IMG/VR virus record: IMGVR_UViG_3300017743_000132
Coordinates: 1-23,457 of that record
DNA length: 23,457 bases
Strand: one strand, 5' to 3'
From: a virus
The notes below the pieces were generated by a model, which worked only from the letters and a program-made list of their open reading frames with translations, searched no databases and had not been told where the DNA came from. The translations under genes and the position numbers were made by a program. Shown piece by piece: positions 1 through 6,956 of this stretch (the first letter of the stretch is position 1; every line of letters starts with the position of its first letter).

Positions 1-1088
1 GTGCATATGACAGTGACAGGGGATATGTAAATGAATCCTATACACTTTATATGATACCTCAAGGTTCAACTGCATATGAAGCTCAATTCATTACACCCTT
101 TACTACAATATTGGGTAACATGATTGCATCTGAAAACTCTCAACTCACCCCCTATCAAGGATGTAGTTCTGAAGGTGAAAGTGTCAGAACAAACATAAGG
201 AGAAATGTAAGTGTCTTTGAGACTGAATTGTACACAGGTACAGGATTATCCTTAGAAGACTTTTACGTTGACTACATTGCAACAGGAGAGACGGATAAAC
301 AACAGATTGCAGAAAGATTGACTGATGTACTCATAGATATATACAAAGTCAAAGATGCATACGTGGGTACTGATTATACTAAATTCCAGTTTATAATTGA
401 AACTAATAGTATAACTACTCTACTATCAACCAACCCTATAACAGACATAGGAGTACAAATAGAAATGTCTTCCGAACCAGTAAGTAATGGTGAATGGGAA
501 TCTAGATATCAGAAAGTATGGAATGTTACAATAAACTATGTAAACGATACAATAGATTCTGCACCTATAACACTAACAGAACTTGACAACTTATCTGTAA
601 CCAATGAAGAAAATTATTCATACTCAGTTATACAAAATACTGATGTCAATCTTATAAATAGTAATACATGGACTTTTAATCTAAAAGACTATGATGGTGA
701 CTATGGTACTTGTTCAGATTGGATGAGGAATGAAAAGATGCACGATGATATGGTACGTCTTGAATTACAGGATTGCACAGGTGAAAATATTACAACCTAT
801 TTTAAATCCCCATACAACACAGTCAACTCATACGTTAAAGAGGATGTAGTCAGTGTACATGAGGAATTATCCTTATTGAATAGAGGAATGAATAACTTTG
901 AAAGTTTAATACTTCCATCCCTAGGTACAGGTGATAGTGTTAACATTACAAAAGTAGTAGGTAATACCATATACTCTTACAACTTTACATATAGTTATGA
1001 AATGTGTGATGTTTGGGTGGATGGTGAGAACACAGAATCAACTTTTGGGTATGATGGATATTTAAACTGTTTGAACTACATGCAGTGA
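1..1088 (+). CDS. Unknown protein, 5'-truncated at the window edge
   Basis: I do not recognise this protein. The frame has an ATG at base 51, but it stays open without a stop back to base 3, and those upstream codons look like ordinary coding sequence, so the true start most likely lies outside the window; 361 residues are visible. The protein is rich in Asn, Thr, Ser and Tyr, low in Lys, and has an alternating polar/hydrophobic pattern suggesting beta-sheet. I see no signal peptide, membrane segment or catalytic motif. Near the C terminus there is a Tyr/Asn-rich stretch ending in a paired Cys region. Composition and position just before a late-type block would fit a virion or fibre-like protein, but that is inference. 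A TATAAATA inside it (653-660) is probably a chance match. Confidence 0.75.
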   Translation, partial: AYDSDRGYVNESYTLYMIPQGSTAYEAQFITPFTTILGNMIASENSQLTPYQGCSSEGESVRTNIRRNVSVFETELYTGTGLSLEDFYVDYIATGETDKQQIAERLTDVLIDIYKVKDAYVGTDYTKFQFIIETNSITTLLSTNPITDIGVQIEMSSEPVSNGEWESRYQKVWNVTINYVNDTIDSAPITLTELDNLSVTNEENYSYSVIQNTDVNLINSNTWTFNLKDYDGDYGTCSDWMRNEKMHDDMVRLELQDCTGENITTYFKSPYNTVNSYVKEDVVSVHEELSLLNRGMNNFESLILPSLGTGDSVNITKVVGNTIYSYNFTYSYEMCDVWVDGENTESTFGYDGYLNCLNYMQ

Positions 1089-1089
1089 T

Positions 1090-1266
1090 ATGAACAAGAA
1101 AAAACACATTAACAACGTTATAACGACAATCAACAAAAAGATTATCTTAAAACGAAAACTGAAAGAAGCTAAGACACAAAAGGATGATGCAATGGTTTCT
1201 TTTTATCAAAAACAAATTCAAGAAATAAACGAGAAACTTGCATCTCGACCACTTATAAAAACATAA
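1090..1266 (+). CDS. Small basic coiled-coil-like protein (58 aa), unknown
   Basis: A short open frame fills the space between its neighbours. The ATG lies one base after the upstream TGA, and the stop falls inside the late-promoter-like element that precedes the next gene. The 58-residue product begins MNKKKHINNV and is Lys/Gln-rich, with a central stretch (about residues 20-50) of charged and Gln residues on a heptad-like pattern that could form one long helix. No motif or family is recognised and there is no clear ribosome-binding site. It is kept as a gene because it exactly fills the gap and its codon use matches the neighbours (GCA for Ala, AAA/AAG for Lys). It is too short for most gene-calling cutoffs. 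Confidence 0.5.
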   Translation: MNKKKHINNVITTINKKIILKRKLKEAKTQKDDAMVSFYQKQIQEINEKLASRPLIKT

Positions 1267-1269
1267 ATA
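1262..1269 (+). promoter_or_regulatory. Late-promoter-like element CATAAATA
   Basis: CATAAATA matches the T4 late-promoter element (TATAAATA) in seven of eight bases. By T4 geometry the transcript would start about 6 bases downstream, near 1275, leaving a leader of roughly 22 bases before the ATG at 1297. It overlaps the stop of the 58-aa gene. Similar octamers also occur inside genes at 653 and 17517, so the match alone is weak; the position supports it. Confidence 0.5.
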
Positions 1270-1296
1270 GTAGACAAACAGGTAAAGTTTACTATT

Positions 1297-2502
1297 ATGG
1301 CAGTTAAGAATCTACATTTAGAACATCTCGAAGACGAAATCATTAATAATGGAATTGATGGTGGAAGAGCAGCTATCAACTTCCTTCGTGGTCTTCGTGA
1401 CATGATGAAGGGAAACTCCAAGAAAGGAGTCAACATGACTGTAAAGTGGGATGGAGCTCCTGCTATATTCTGTGGTCTACATCCCGAAACAAATCAATTC
1501 TTTGTTGCAAAGAAATCACTCTTCAACAAGGAACCTAAATACTACACTTCCGAACAACAAATCAAAGATGCAGATGAACTAAGTGGAGACTTAGAAACAA
1601 AGTTCATTGAATCATACAAACACTTATCTAAACTAACATGGACTAATGTCATGCAAGGTGACTTGATGTTTACAGAGTCAGATAAGAAAGAAAAGAACAT
1701 CGATGGTACACAATGTATCACATTCCAACCCAACACTATCTTATATGCAGTAGACAAAACTTCTCAGTTGGGTCTAACTATTGATGATGCAAAATATGGT
1801 ATTGTGTTTCACACTACTTACAGTGGTGACACTATAGAAGACCTATCTGCATCATTCGGTGCATCCACTAGTTCATTAGGTTCAAACAGAGATGTGTGGA
1901 TAGATGATGCATCATATAAAGATGAGAGTGGTAAGTCATCAATGACTGCAAAAGAAACACTTGAACTTTCCAAACACCTTACACTATCGGGTAGAAACTT
2001 TCATCAGATAAAAAGAAAAGACTTGACTAAGTTCAATAAAGTCCAACAAGAATTTGCAAACAAAGGTATGGTAGGTGCATCATATAAGACATACTGTAAT
2101 TCAATGATTCGTACTGGTAAGTACAATCCTACTACATTAGGATATCTAAAACACGTAGAAGATAAGTGGAATGCAAAAATTAAAACATACAAACAAGAAA
2201 AAACCAAACAAGCAAAAACTGAAATCAGAGACCAATTACTGAGAGAACTAAAATCAATCAAGAGAATGATTGATGGACTCACTGCATTCCAAAAAGGTTT
2301 GATGGATGCAAAACAATCAATCATCGTTGCACTCAACAGAGTTAAGGGTATTGGTACTTTTGTAAAAACTGATACAGGATACAAGGTAGTAAACCCCGAA
2401 GGATACGTTGCAATTGATAGAGATGGTAAAGCTGTCAAGTTAGTAGACCGTATGGAATTCTCACTAAATAACTTTACAGTTGCAAAGAACTGGGACAAAT
2501 AA
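1297..2502 (+). CDS. Ligase-superfamily nucleotidyltransferase-like protein (KWDG motif)
   Basis: A 401-aa protein that I believe belongs to a marine-phage family catalogued as DUF6267 (number from memory). It has what look like the collinear motifs of covalent nucleotidyltransferases (DNA/RNA ligases, capping enzymes): motif I K50-W-D-G53, with Lys50 the candidate AMP-accepting residue; a motif III-like GDLMF at 121-125; a motif IIIa-like GIVFH around 168-172; motif IV E368-G-Y-V; and motif V VKLVDR at 380-385. The distance from motif III to IV is unusually long, filled by a Lys-rich helical insert at about 215-350. If functional it would bind ATP and modify a nucleic-acid end. It overlaps by one base the nucleotidyltransferase/kinase fusion, an arrangement suggestive of a repair or salvage pair. 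The fold assignment is by motif only and the substrate is unknown. Confidence 0.6.
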   Translation: MAVKNLHLEHLEDEIINNGIDGGRAAINFLRGLRDMMKGNSKKGVNMTVKWDGAPAIFCGLHPETNQFFVAKKSLFNKEPKYYTSEQQIKDADELSGDLETKFIESYKHLSKLTWTNVMQGDLMFTESDKKEKNIDGTQCITFQPNTILYAVDKTSQLGLTIDDAKYGIVFHTTYSGDTIEDLSASFGASTSSLGSNRDVWIDDASYKDESGKSSMTAKETLELSKHLTLSGRNFHQIKRKDLTKFNKVQQEFANKGMVGASYKTYCNSMIRTGKYNPTTLGYLKHVEDKWNAKIKTYKQEKTKQAKTEIRDQLLRELKSIKRMIDGLTAFQKGLMDAKQSIIVALNRVKGIGTFVKTDTGYKVVNPEGYVAIDRDGKAVKLVDRMEFSLNNFTVAKNWDK

Positions 2503-3812
2503 TGAAAGAGTTTAAATCATTTATATCAGAAGCAAAAAGTAAACCAGCAGTGTTTACTTTTGGTCGTTTCAATCCACCTACAAACGGACATGAAAAACTT
2601 GTAGACCAAATGGTCAAAGTGTCTAAACAAGTAGGAGGGGAACCCATCCTGTTCTCATCACACTCTAGTGACAAAGTAAAGAATCCACTTACACATAAAG
2701 ACAAAGTCAAATTTTTAAAATCATTCTTTGGTAGAAAAGTAAACGTAGTAAACGAAGACGTAAAACAGATATTTCAAATACTAGTGTTCTTATATGACAA
2801 AGGATACAGAAACATAGTTATGATTGTAGGTTCAGATAGGATTGCAGAATTCAAAAACATAATAACAAAATATAACAGTGTAAAAGGTAGACATGGTTTC
2901 TATAAGTTTGATGACATTTCAGTTGTATCAGCAGGAGAGAGAGACCCCGATGCAGATGATGTAAGTGGGATGTCTGCATCTAAGATGAGAATGTTTGCAG
3001 AGAAAGGTGACCTTGAGTCATTCACAGAAGGTGTTCCATCTTCAGGTAAGAGACTTGCAAAGAAATTATACAATGCAGTAAGAAAGGGAATGGGTATCAA
3101 AGAGGTTACACAATTTCCAAAGTATATGATTGATGACATGTTGAATGAAGGACTGTTAACTGAAGGAGTGTACGACCAAGGTATCTTCAAGGCAGTGTTC
3201 CTCATGGGTGGGCCAGGTTCAGGTAAGTCAACTGTGGTTGATAAACTTGCACTACCATCACTAGGTTTAAAACTAGTAAACACTGATAGAGCATTTGAGA
3301 ATGGTTTGAAGAAAGCAGGTATGTCATTAGATTTAAGAAAAGCATCTGATGATGACTATGCACCTATCAGAGCAAAGGCAAAGAAGATTACAGGTAAACA
3401 AATGGGTGCATATATCAATGCAAGATTAGGAATGATATTTGACACTACAGCTGCAAAGAAATCTAAGATTCAAGATTACAAAGATTTACTAGACCAAGCA
3501 GGATATGAATATAAAATGGTCTATGTAAAAACATCACTTAAGAATGCACTCAAAAGAAATCAGATGAGACCAAGAAAACTCAGAGACGACATAGTCATAA
3601 ACGATTGGAATAATGCAGAGAAGAATGCAAAACAATTTAAACAGATGTTTGGAAGAGACTTCATTGAAGTAGTCAATGACGATGACCTTGCATCATTAGA
3701 TACAAAGGTAAACAAACTGTTTGGTAAAGTCATGACATGGGCATCTAAGTTCCCTACAAATGATAAAGCACAAGATTGGAAACAATCAGAACTCACCAAG
3801 AAAAAACGATAA
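2502..3812 (+). CDS. Nucleotidyltransferase / P-loop kinase fusion with capsid-targeting-like N terminus
   Basis: A 436-aa two-domain protein. Residues 1-11 (MKEFKSFISEA) resemble the capsid-targeting peptide of T4 internal proteins (MKTYQEFIAEA). Residues 15-170 are a cytidylyltransferase-like (Rossmann) nucleotidyltransferase: FGRFNPPTNGH gives the TxGH motif at T27-H30, and MSASKMR at 157-163 corresponds to the ISSTxxR motif. Residues 230-420 are a P-loop kinase-like domain with Walker A G236-GPGSGKST (Lys242). The domain order is that of NadR (NMN adenylyltransferase plus ribosylnicotinamide kinase), so NAD salvage is possible, but residues that fix substrate specificity cannot be judged here. 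Between the domains lie LNE216/G and LTE221/G, both fitting the T4 prohead-protease consensus. The start codon overlaps the previous stop by one base. Confidence 0.75.
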   Translation: MKEFKSFISEAKSKPAVFTFGRFNPPTNGHEKLVDQMVKVSKQVGGEPILFSSHSSDKVKNPLTHKDKVKFLKSFFGRKVNVVNEDVKQIFQILVFLYDKGYRNIVMIVGSDRIAEFKNIITKYNSVKGRHGFYKFDDISVVSAGERDPDADDVSGMSASKMRMFAEKGDLESFTEGVPSSGKRLAKKLYNAVRKGMGIKEVTQFPKYMIDDMLNEGLLTEGVYDQGIFKAVFLMGGPGSGKSTVVDKLALPSLGLKLVNTDRAFENGLKKAGMSLDLRKASDDDYAPIRAKAKKITGKQMGAYINARLGMIFDTTAAKKSKIQDYKDLLDQAGYEYKMVYVKTSLKNALKRNQMRPRKLRDDIVINDWNNAEKNAKQFKQMFGRDFIEVVNDDDLASLDTKVNKLFGKVMTWASKFPTNDKAQDWKQSELTKKKR

Positions 3813-3815
3813 ATA
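3808..3815 (+). promoter_or_regulatory. Late-promoter-like element GATAAATA
   Basis: GATAAATA differs from the T4 late element only in the first base and overlaps the stop codon of the fusion gene. Five bases separate it from the ATG at 3821, so T4 spacing would put the transcript start on the A of the start codon. No Shine-Dalgarno sequence is present between them. Confidence 0.5.
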
Positions 3816-3820
3816 GTATT

Positions 3821-4462
3821 ATGTTAGATTTAATTAGAGAAAAGATAAAGACTGCACAAGACAAAGATGTCGAGGACAAGAAAGGTACCCAACCTAAAAG
3901 ATACTACGCTGCAGATGCAGATGGTGATAAGATGTCTAAGAAGACAAAAGATAAACGTGCAGCTCATTTTGCAAAGAATTCTAAAAAGGACGATGATGAC
4001 TCAAGTGCATATAAGAAAGCACCAGGCGATGCAAAGGCAGACACTAAACCATCACAGTACACTAAACAATACAAGAAGATGTTCGGTGAAGAACAATACA
4101 CAGACTTAGACGAAGGAAAACTCGTAGGTAATACAGGTTTCATTATAGACACTCTTGCAAAAATGGTAAAGAGAGAAGTCGGTAAAGAGATGAGCTCAAG
4201 TAGAGAAAAGGGTGTAGTGTTAATGAACAAGATTGCACGTATGGTAGGTGCAAGTGTATCAATGTCACATAAAAGACCAACTACAGACTTATTCATTAAA
4301 TCAAGTTATGCATTCATAAATGACGGTGAAAACGTTGACGAAGAATGTTGGGACACACACATGCAAAAAGGTATGAAAAAGAAGGGAAACAAGATGGTTC
4401 CTAATTGTGTACCCAAAGAAGATAAGGATGCAGATAAAAAAATTAAGAAGGAGAAAAAATGA
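3821..4462 (+). CDS. Lysine-rich marine-phage protein with C-terminal CW...VPNCVP module
   Basis: A 213-aa, very Lys- and Asp-rich protein beginning MLDLIREKI. An in-frame ATG exists at 3776, but it would overlap the previous gene and precede the promoter-like element at 3808, so 3821 is preferred. Residues 1-90 are low-complexity and charged. Around residues 95-165 there is a better-folded segment following the sequence DLDEGKL. The C terminus has CWDTHMQKGMKKKG followed by VPNCVP, a module I know as common in cyanophage and pelagiphage small proteins; its function is unknown. IREK near the N terminus and LDEG near residue 100 fit (I/L)-x-E prohead-protease sites. There is no membrane segment. 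The gene is joined to the next by an ATGA overlap. An internal head or DNA-associated protein is a reasonable guess. Confidence 0.7.
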   Translation: MLDLIREKIKTAQDKDVEDKKGTQPKRYYAADADGDKMSKKTKDKRAAHFAKNSKKDDDDSSAYKKAPGDAKADTKPSQYTKQYKKMFGEEQYTDLDEGKLVGNTGFIIDTLAKMVKREVGKEMSSSREKGVVLMNKIARMVGASVSMSHKRPTTDLFIKSSYAFINDGENVDEECWDTHMQKGMKKKGNKMVPNCVPKEDKDADKKIKKEKK

Positions 4463-5379
4463 GTGGTAATAAACACGACAATGGTGTACATGAGATAGGT
4501 ACATCAGAAATGAAAAATGCATATATGGAAGATACTCCAGGCCAAATGGTTGAGAGATACATCAAAGAAGCAAAAAAGAAAAATGATGATGTAAAACAAA
4601 AGTTACACTTTAGTCAGAAGTTTGATAATCCTTTGAAAGGTTTCCCATATAACGAATCAGTAGAGGTTGATGAAGGTGCATTCTATGGTAGAGATGATTT
4701 GGTAAAACAATTTGCACCCACTAAAGCACAGAAAAAACTCAATGTCAGATTAGTTAAAAATGACAAAAAGGGATACTCACGTGCAACTTTAAACATCAAG
4801 AAAGACAAGAAGAAGATTGCACAACTTAAGAAGGATGGGTATAAAGTAGACCCAACATACTACACTGAAGAATACATAGAAGAAGATGTTATGAGTTTTC
4901 TTTCAGTTGCACTACCAGCTTATATAGCAGTAAATACAGTCGCACTTGTAGGTCTTATAGCATCCGAAATGGCAGGAATTGATATTATTGGTAAAACTGA
5001 AAAAGCAATAGAAAACATAAAAAGTAAATTCAAAAGAAATAAAAATTATAAACCTTCAAATAGTGAACTAGAAACTCTTAAAAAAGTTGGTCAGGAAATT
5101 AAAAAGAAAGACCCCAGTGCATATAAAAAGGCACAACAAAAAGTAAACAGCATGAAAGAATCTTTTGAACCTCTAGAAGAAGATTCATTCGATGACAAGT
5201 CAAAGAAAAGTGGTATCAGTGTTGGTGTACTTAAGAAAGTATATAAACGTGGAGTCGCTGCATGGAAGACAGAACATAGGCCTGGTACAACACCTGAACA
5301 GTGGGGTCATGCAAGAGTGAATGCATTTATTGTCAAGAAGAAAAAAGGTAATTTAAACCACGACAAGGACTTAGCATGA
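4459..5379 (+). CDS. Marine-phage protein with central hydrophobic segment and C-terminal DUF5824-like domain
   Basis: A 306-aa protein started by a good AAGGAG site and an ATGA overlap. Residues 1-140 are charged and contain YIKEA at about 34-38 and VDEGAF further on. Residues 145-180 (beginning MSFLSVALPAY) form one or two hydrophobic helices, probably membrane-inserted or buried. A basic linker follows, then a C-terminal domain at about 250-300 with KKVYKRGVAAW, the segment HRPGTTPEQWGHARVN, and a basic tail. I recognise this last domain as the widespread marine-phage domain I recall as DUF5824 (number to be checked), function unknown. Several (I/L)-x-E sites, such as IKE/A, IEE/D and LEE/D, separate the segments, so the product may be cut during head maturation. 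This is inferred from pattern only. Confidence 0.7.
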   Translation: MSGNKHDNGVHEIGTSEMKNAYMEDTPGQMVERYIKEAKKKNDDVKQKLHFSQKFDNPLKGFPYNESVEVDEGAFYGRDDLVKQFAPTKAQKKLNVRLVKNDKKGYSRATLNIKKDKKKIAQLKKDGYKVDPTYYTEEYIEEDVMSFLSVALPAYIAVNTVALVGLIASEMAGIDIIGKTEKAIENIKSKFKRNKNYKPSNSELETLKKVGQEIKKKDPSAYKKAQQKVNSMKESFEPLEEDSFDDKSKKSGISVGVLKKVYKRGVAAWKTEHRPGTTPEQWGHARVNAFIVKKKKGNLNHDKDLA

Positions 5380-5975
5380 AGACGTTGAGAGAACAAGGTG
5401 TTGATTTAGTTATTGAATCACTACAAGAAAACAACACCAACTTTTTAGACAATCCATATAGATTGGGGTCTACAATGTATTTTGAAGTAATTAAAGAAGT
5501 AAAACGATTAGTTGCAGAAGATAGATACAGATTAACAGAAGTTGACAAGATGACTATTGAAACAGACATAGGTCAATTTGAAATTTTTGAAGGTGAATTA
5601 GTACCATTGGATTGTCCTATGGAAGAGACTGAACCTTCAATTTTCGAAAAGTTAAATCTAAAAGGTTTAACATTCGAAGAAAAGGATGAGAAGGAAAAGG
5701 AACTAAACAAACCTAAAAGGGGTGGAGCTAAGAAGTTCTATGTTTATGTCAAAGACCCTTCTTCAGGTAATGTAAAGAAAGTTAGTTTCGGTGCAAAAGA
5801 CGGAGGGAGTAATCTATCAGTTAAGTTAGATGACCCCGAAGCAAGAAAGTCATTTGCAGCTAGACATAACTGTTCATCCCAAACGGATAAAACATCAGCT
5901 GCCTATTGGAGTTGCAGACTACCACGTTATGCAAAACAATTAGGACTATCAGGTGGTGGTTCATTCTTTTGGTAA
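5376..5975 (+). CDS. Marine-phage protein with C-terminal RHNC...YWSCR domain
   Basis: A 199-aa protein beginning MKTLREQGVDLVIESLQEN, overlapping the upstream stop as ATGA. The N-terminal 90 residues are acidic and probably mixed alpha/beta. A basic linker near 110 (KPKRGGAKK) leads to a compact C-terminal domain at about 118-199: a beta-rich start (KFYVYVKDPSSG), then ARHNCSS and AYWSCRLPR, ending in Gly-rich GLSGGGSFFW. I recall this domain, with its two conserved Cys and the YWSC motif, from many marine myoviruses, where it is catalogued as a DUF (possibly DUF5872). The two Cys plus His could bind a metal, but four ligands are not evident. Its function is unknown. LQE/N at residues 16-19 fits a prohead-protease site. 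Confidence 0.7.
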   Translation: MKTLREQGVDLVIESLQENNTNFLDNPYRLGSTMYFEVIKEVKRLVAEDRYRLTEVDKMTIETDIGQFEIFEGELVPLDCPMEETEPSIFEKLNLKGLTFEEKDEKEKELNKPKRGGAKKFYVYVKDPSSGNVKKVSFGAKDGGSNLSVKLDDPEARKSFAARHNCSSQTDKTSAAYWSCRLPRYAKQLGLSGGGSFFW

Positions 5976-5989
5976 GATAGGAGTATATT

Positions 5990-6214
5990 ATGAGTGGGGT
6001 GAGAACACTATATCACAATTACACATATGATAATAGACGTGCAAACGTTTATTCGACAGAACAAGGTTTCGAAGTAGACCTATATATATCAGACAAACAA
6101 ATTGCAACACGACAGGTTCACAACCATAGTGAATCTTATGCAGAAGACGTTGCAGATAATTGGTGTCAGAATTTTATTAAACAAATTGATTTGAAAAAAG
6201 AGGAATTAGTATAA
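5990..6214 (+). CDS. Small conserved protein, paralogue of the next gene
   Basis: A 74-aa protein with a clear AGGAG site 7 bases before the ATG. It aligns with the C-terminal two thirds of the next gene: both have NRRA or NRRHA, then a hydrophobic strand, then FEVDL or YEIDL, then IAT, and end in an acidic helix with ADNW or ADRW. The alternating strands followed by a helix suggest a small alpha/beta fold of the kind used for protein or DNA contacts, but no catalytic residues are visible. The last base of its TAA is the first base of the next ATG. Function unknown. Together the two genes look like a tandem duplication that has diverged. Confidence 0.7.
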   Translation: MSGVRTLYHNYTYDNRRANVYSTEQGFEVDLYISDKQIATRQVHNHSESYAEDVADNWCQNFIKQIDLKKEELV

Positions 6215-6576
6215 TGGCTATATCATTGAAAAAAAAGAAAGTGGTTGAAGAAACAAAACCACAACAACACTCGACTGTGGAGTACGACCCCGATACATTG
6301 GAAGTTGAAGACCACTCGTTTGAGTTTGAGGCTCATCTAAGAGATGACACTAACGACAGATTATTACATATCTACAGTAGTAACACTAATCGTAGACATG
6401 CATGTATCTATGTAGTCGAAGGTAATCCACTAAACGGTTATGAAATCGATTTAGTAGAAAACGGTGATTTAATTGCAACAAACCCGATGCCTGATGAGAC
6501 AGAATTTTACTGTCAATCATGGGCAGACAGATGGTCTGAAAAGAAAATCGAAGAGGGTGATAGAATAGAACTGTAA
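6214..6576 (+). CDS. Conserved protein, longer paralogue of the preceding gene
   Basis: A 120-aa protein. Residues 1-45 are a basic N terminus (KKKKVV) followed by an acidic linker that the paralogue lacks. Residues 50-115 carry the shared domain: NRRHACIYV, then a strand-turn-strand with GYEIDL and LIAT, then a helix with SWADRW. The N-terminal extension may be a tether or partner-binding segment. Translation is probably coupled to the preceding gene through the TAATG junction, and the same junction leads into the following gene, so the three are made together. No enzyme motif, signal peptide or membrane helix is seen. Function unknown. Confidence 0.7.
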   Translation: MAISLKKKKVVEETKPQQHSTVEYDPDTLEVEDHSFEFEAHLRDDTNDRLLHIYSSNTNRRHACIYVVEGNPLNGYEIDLVENGDLIATNPMPDETEFYCQSWADRWSEKKIEEGDRIEL

Positions 6577-6935
6577 TGGATTTTCCTTTCGAAGACATTG
6601 ATAGAAGGAAGTACGGAACAGAACAAATCTACAAGATACGTAGATTTAAAGGTGAAGTAAATCCCGATGATTTGATATGGCATAGAGACAAAGAAACAAG
6701 ACTTGTCACAGTGTTAAAATCAGTAGGATGGAAGTTTCAGTTTGACGAAAAACTACCATTCGAACTTGAGGTTGGAGAAAAGTTTGAAATTACTAGAGAA
6801 GTTTATCACAGAATAATAAAAGGAACAGGAGATTTGATACTAAGGATAGAAAACTTAGATAGATTTCCACCAACAAAGTATAATAAAGACGGTTCTCCAA
6901 AGGACGGGTCGATTATACCACGAGGTAAGTTTTAA
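6576..6935 (+). CDS. Small cupin-like protein, function unknown
   Basis: A 119-aa protein of a type I recall in marine T4-like phages. The middle part, IWHRDKETRLV, WKFQFDEKLPFELEVGEKF and VYHRIIKGTGDLILRIE, has the strand rhythm and Gly placement of a small cupin barrel, with His residues (near 36 and 79) that could sit in the barrel. The usual two cupin metal motifs are not complete, so it may be a non-enzymatic barrel. The C-terminal 25 residues (PTKYNKDGSPKDG...) are probably disordered. It is translationally coupled upstream (TAATG) and followed by a promoter-like element, so it ends a transcription unit. The cupin call is a fold guess only. Confidence 0.65.
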   Translation: MDFPFEDIDRRKYGTEQIYKIRRFKGEVNPDDLIWHRDKETRLVTVLKSVGWKFQFDEKLPFELEVGEKFEITREVYHRIIKGTGDLILRIENLDRFPPTKYNKDGSPKDGSIIPRGKF

Positions 6936-6940
6936 AAAAA

Positions 6941-6948
6941 CATAAATA
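6941..6948 (+). promoter_or_regulatory. Late-promoter-like element CATAAATA
   Basis: CATAAATA lies in the 21-base gap between two genes, after an A-rich run. T4 spacing would place the start site near 6954, three bases before the ATG at 6957. The gap holds no Shine-Dalgarno sequence. It matches the octamer before the gene at 1297. Confidence 0.5.
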
Positions 6949-6956
6949 ATAGTACT

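Noticed and set aside
653-660. TATAAATA inside the first gene as a late promoter
   Set aside because: It lies mid-gene with no start codon that opens a credible downstream gene; in AT-rich sequence such an octamer is expected by chance.
2004-2498. Reverse-strand open frame opposite the ligase-like gene
   Set aside because: Antisense shadow with Ser/Leu/Phe composition; the forward strand carries the conserved motifs.
3776-3820. Upstream ATG for the Lys-rich gene at 3821
   Set aside because: It would overlap the previous gene and start before the promoter-like element; the added residues look non-native.
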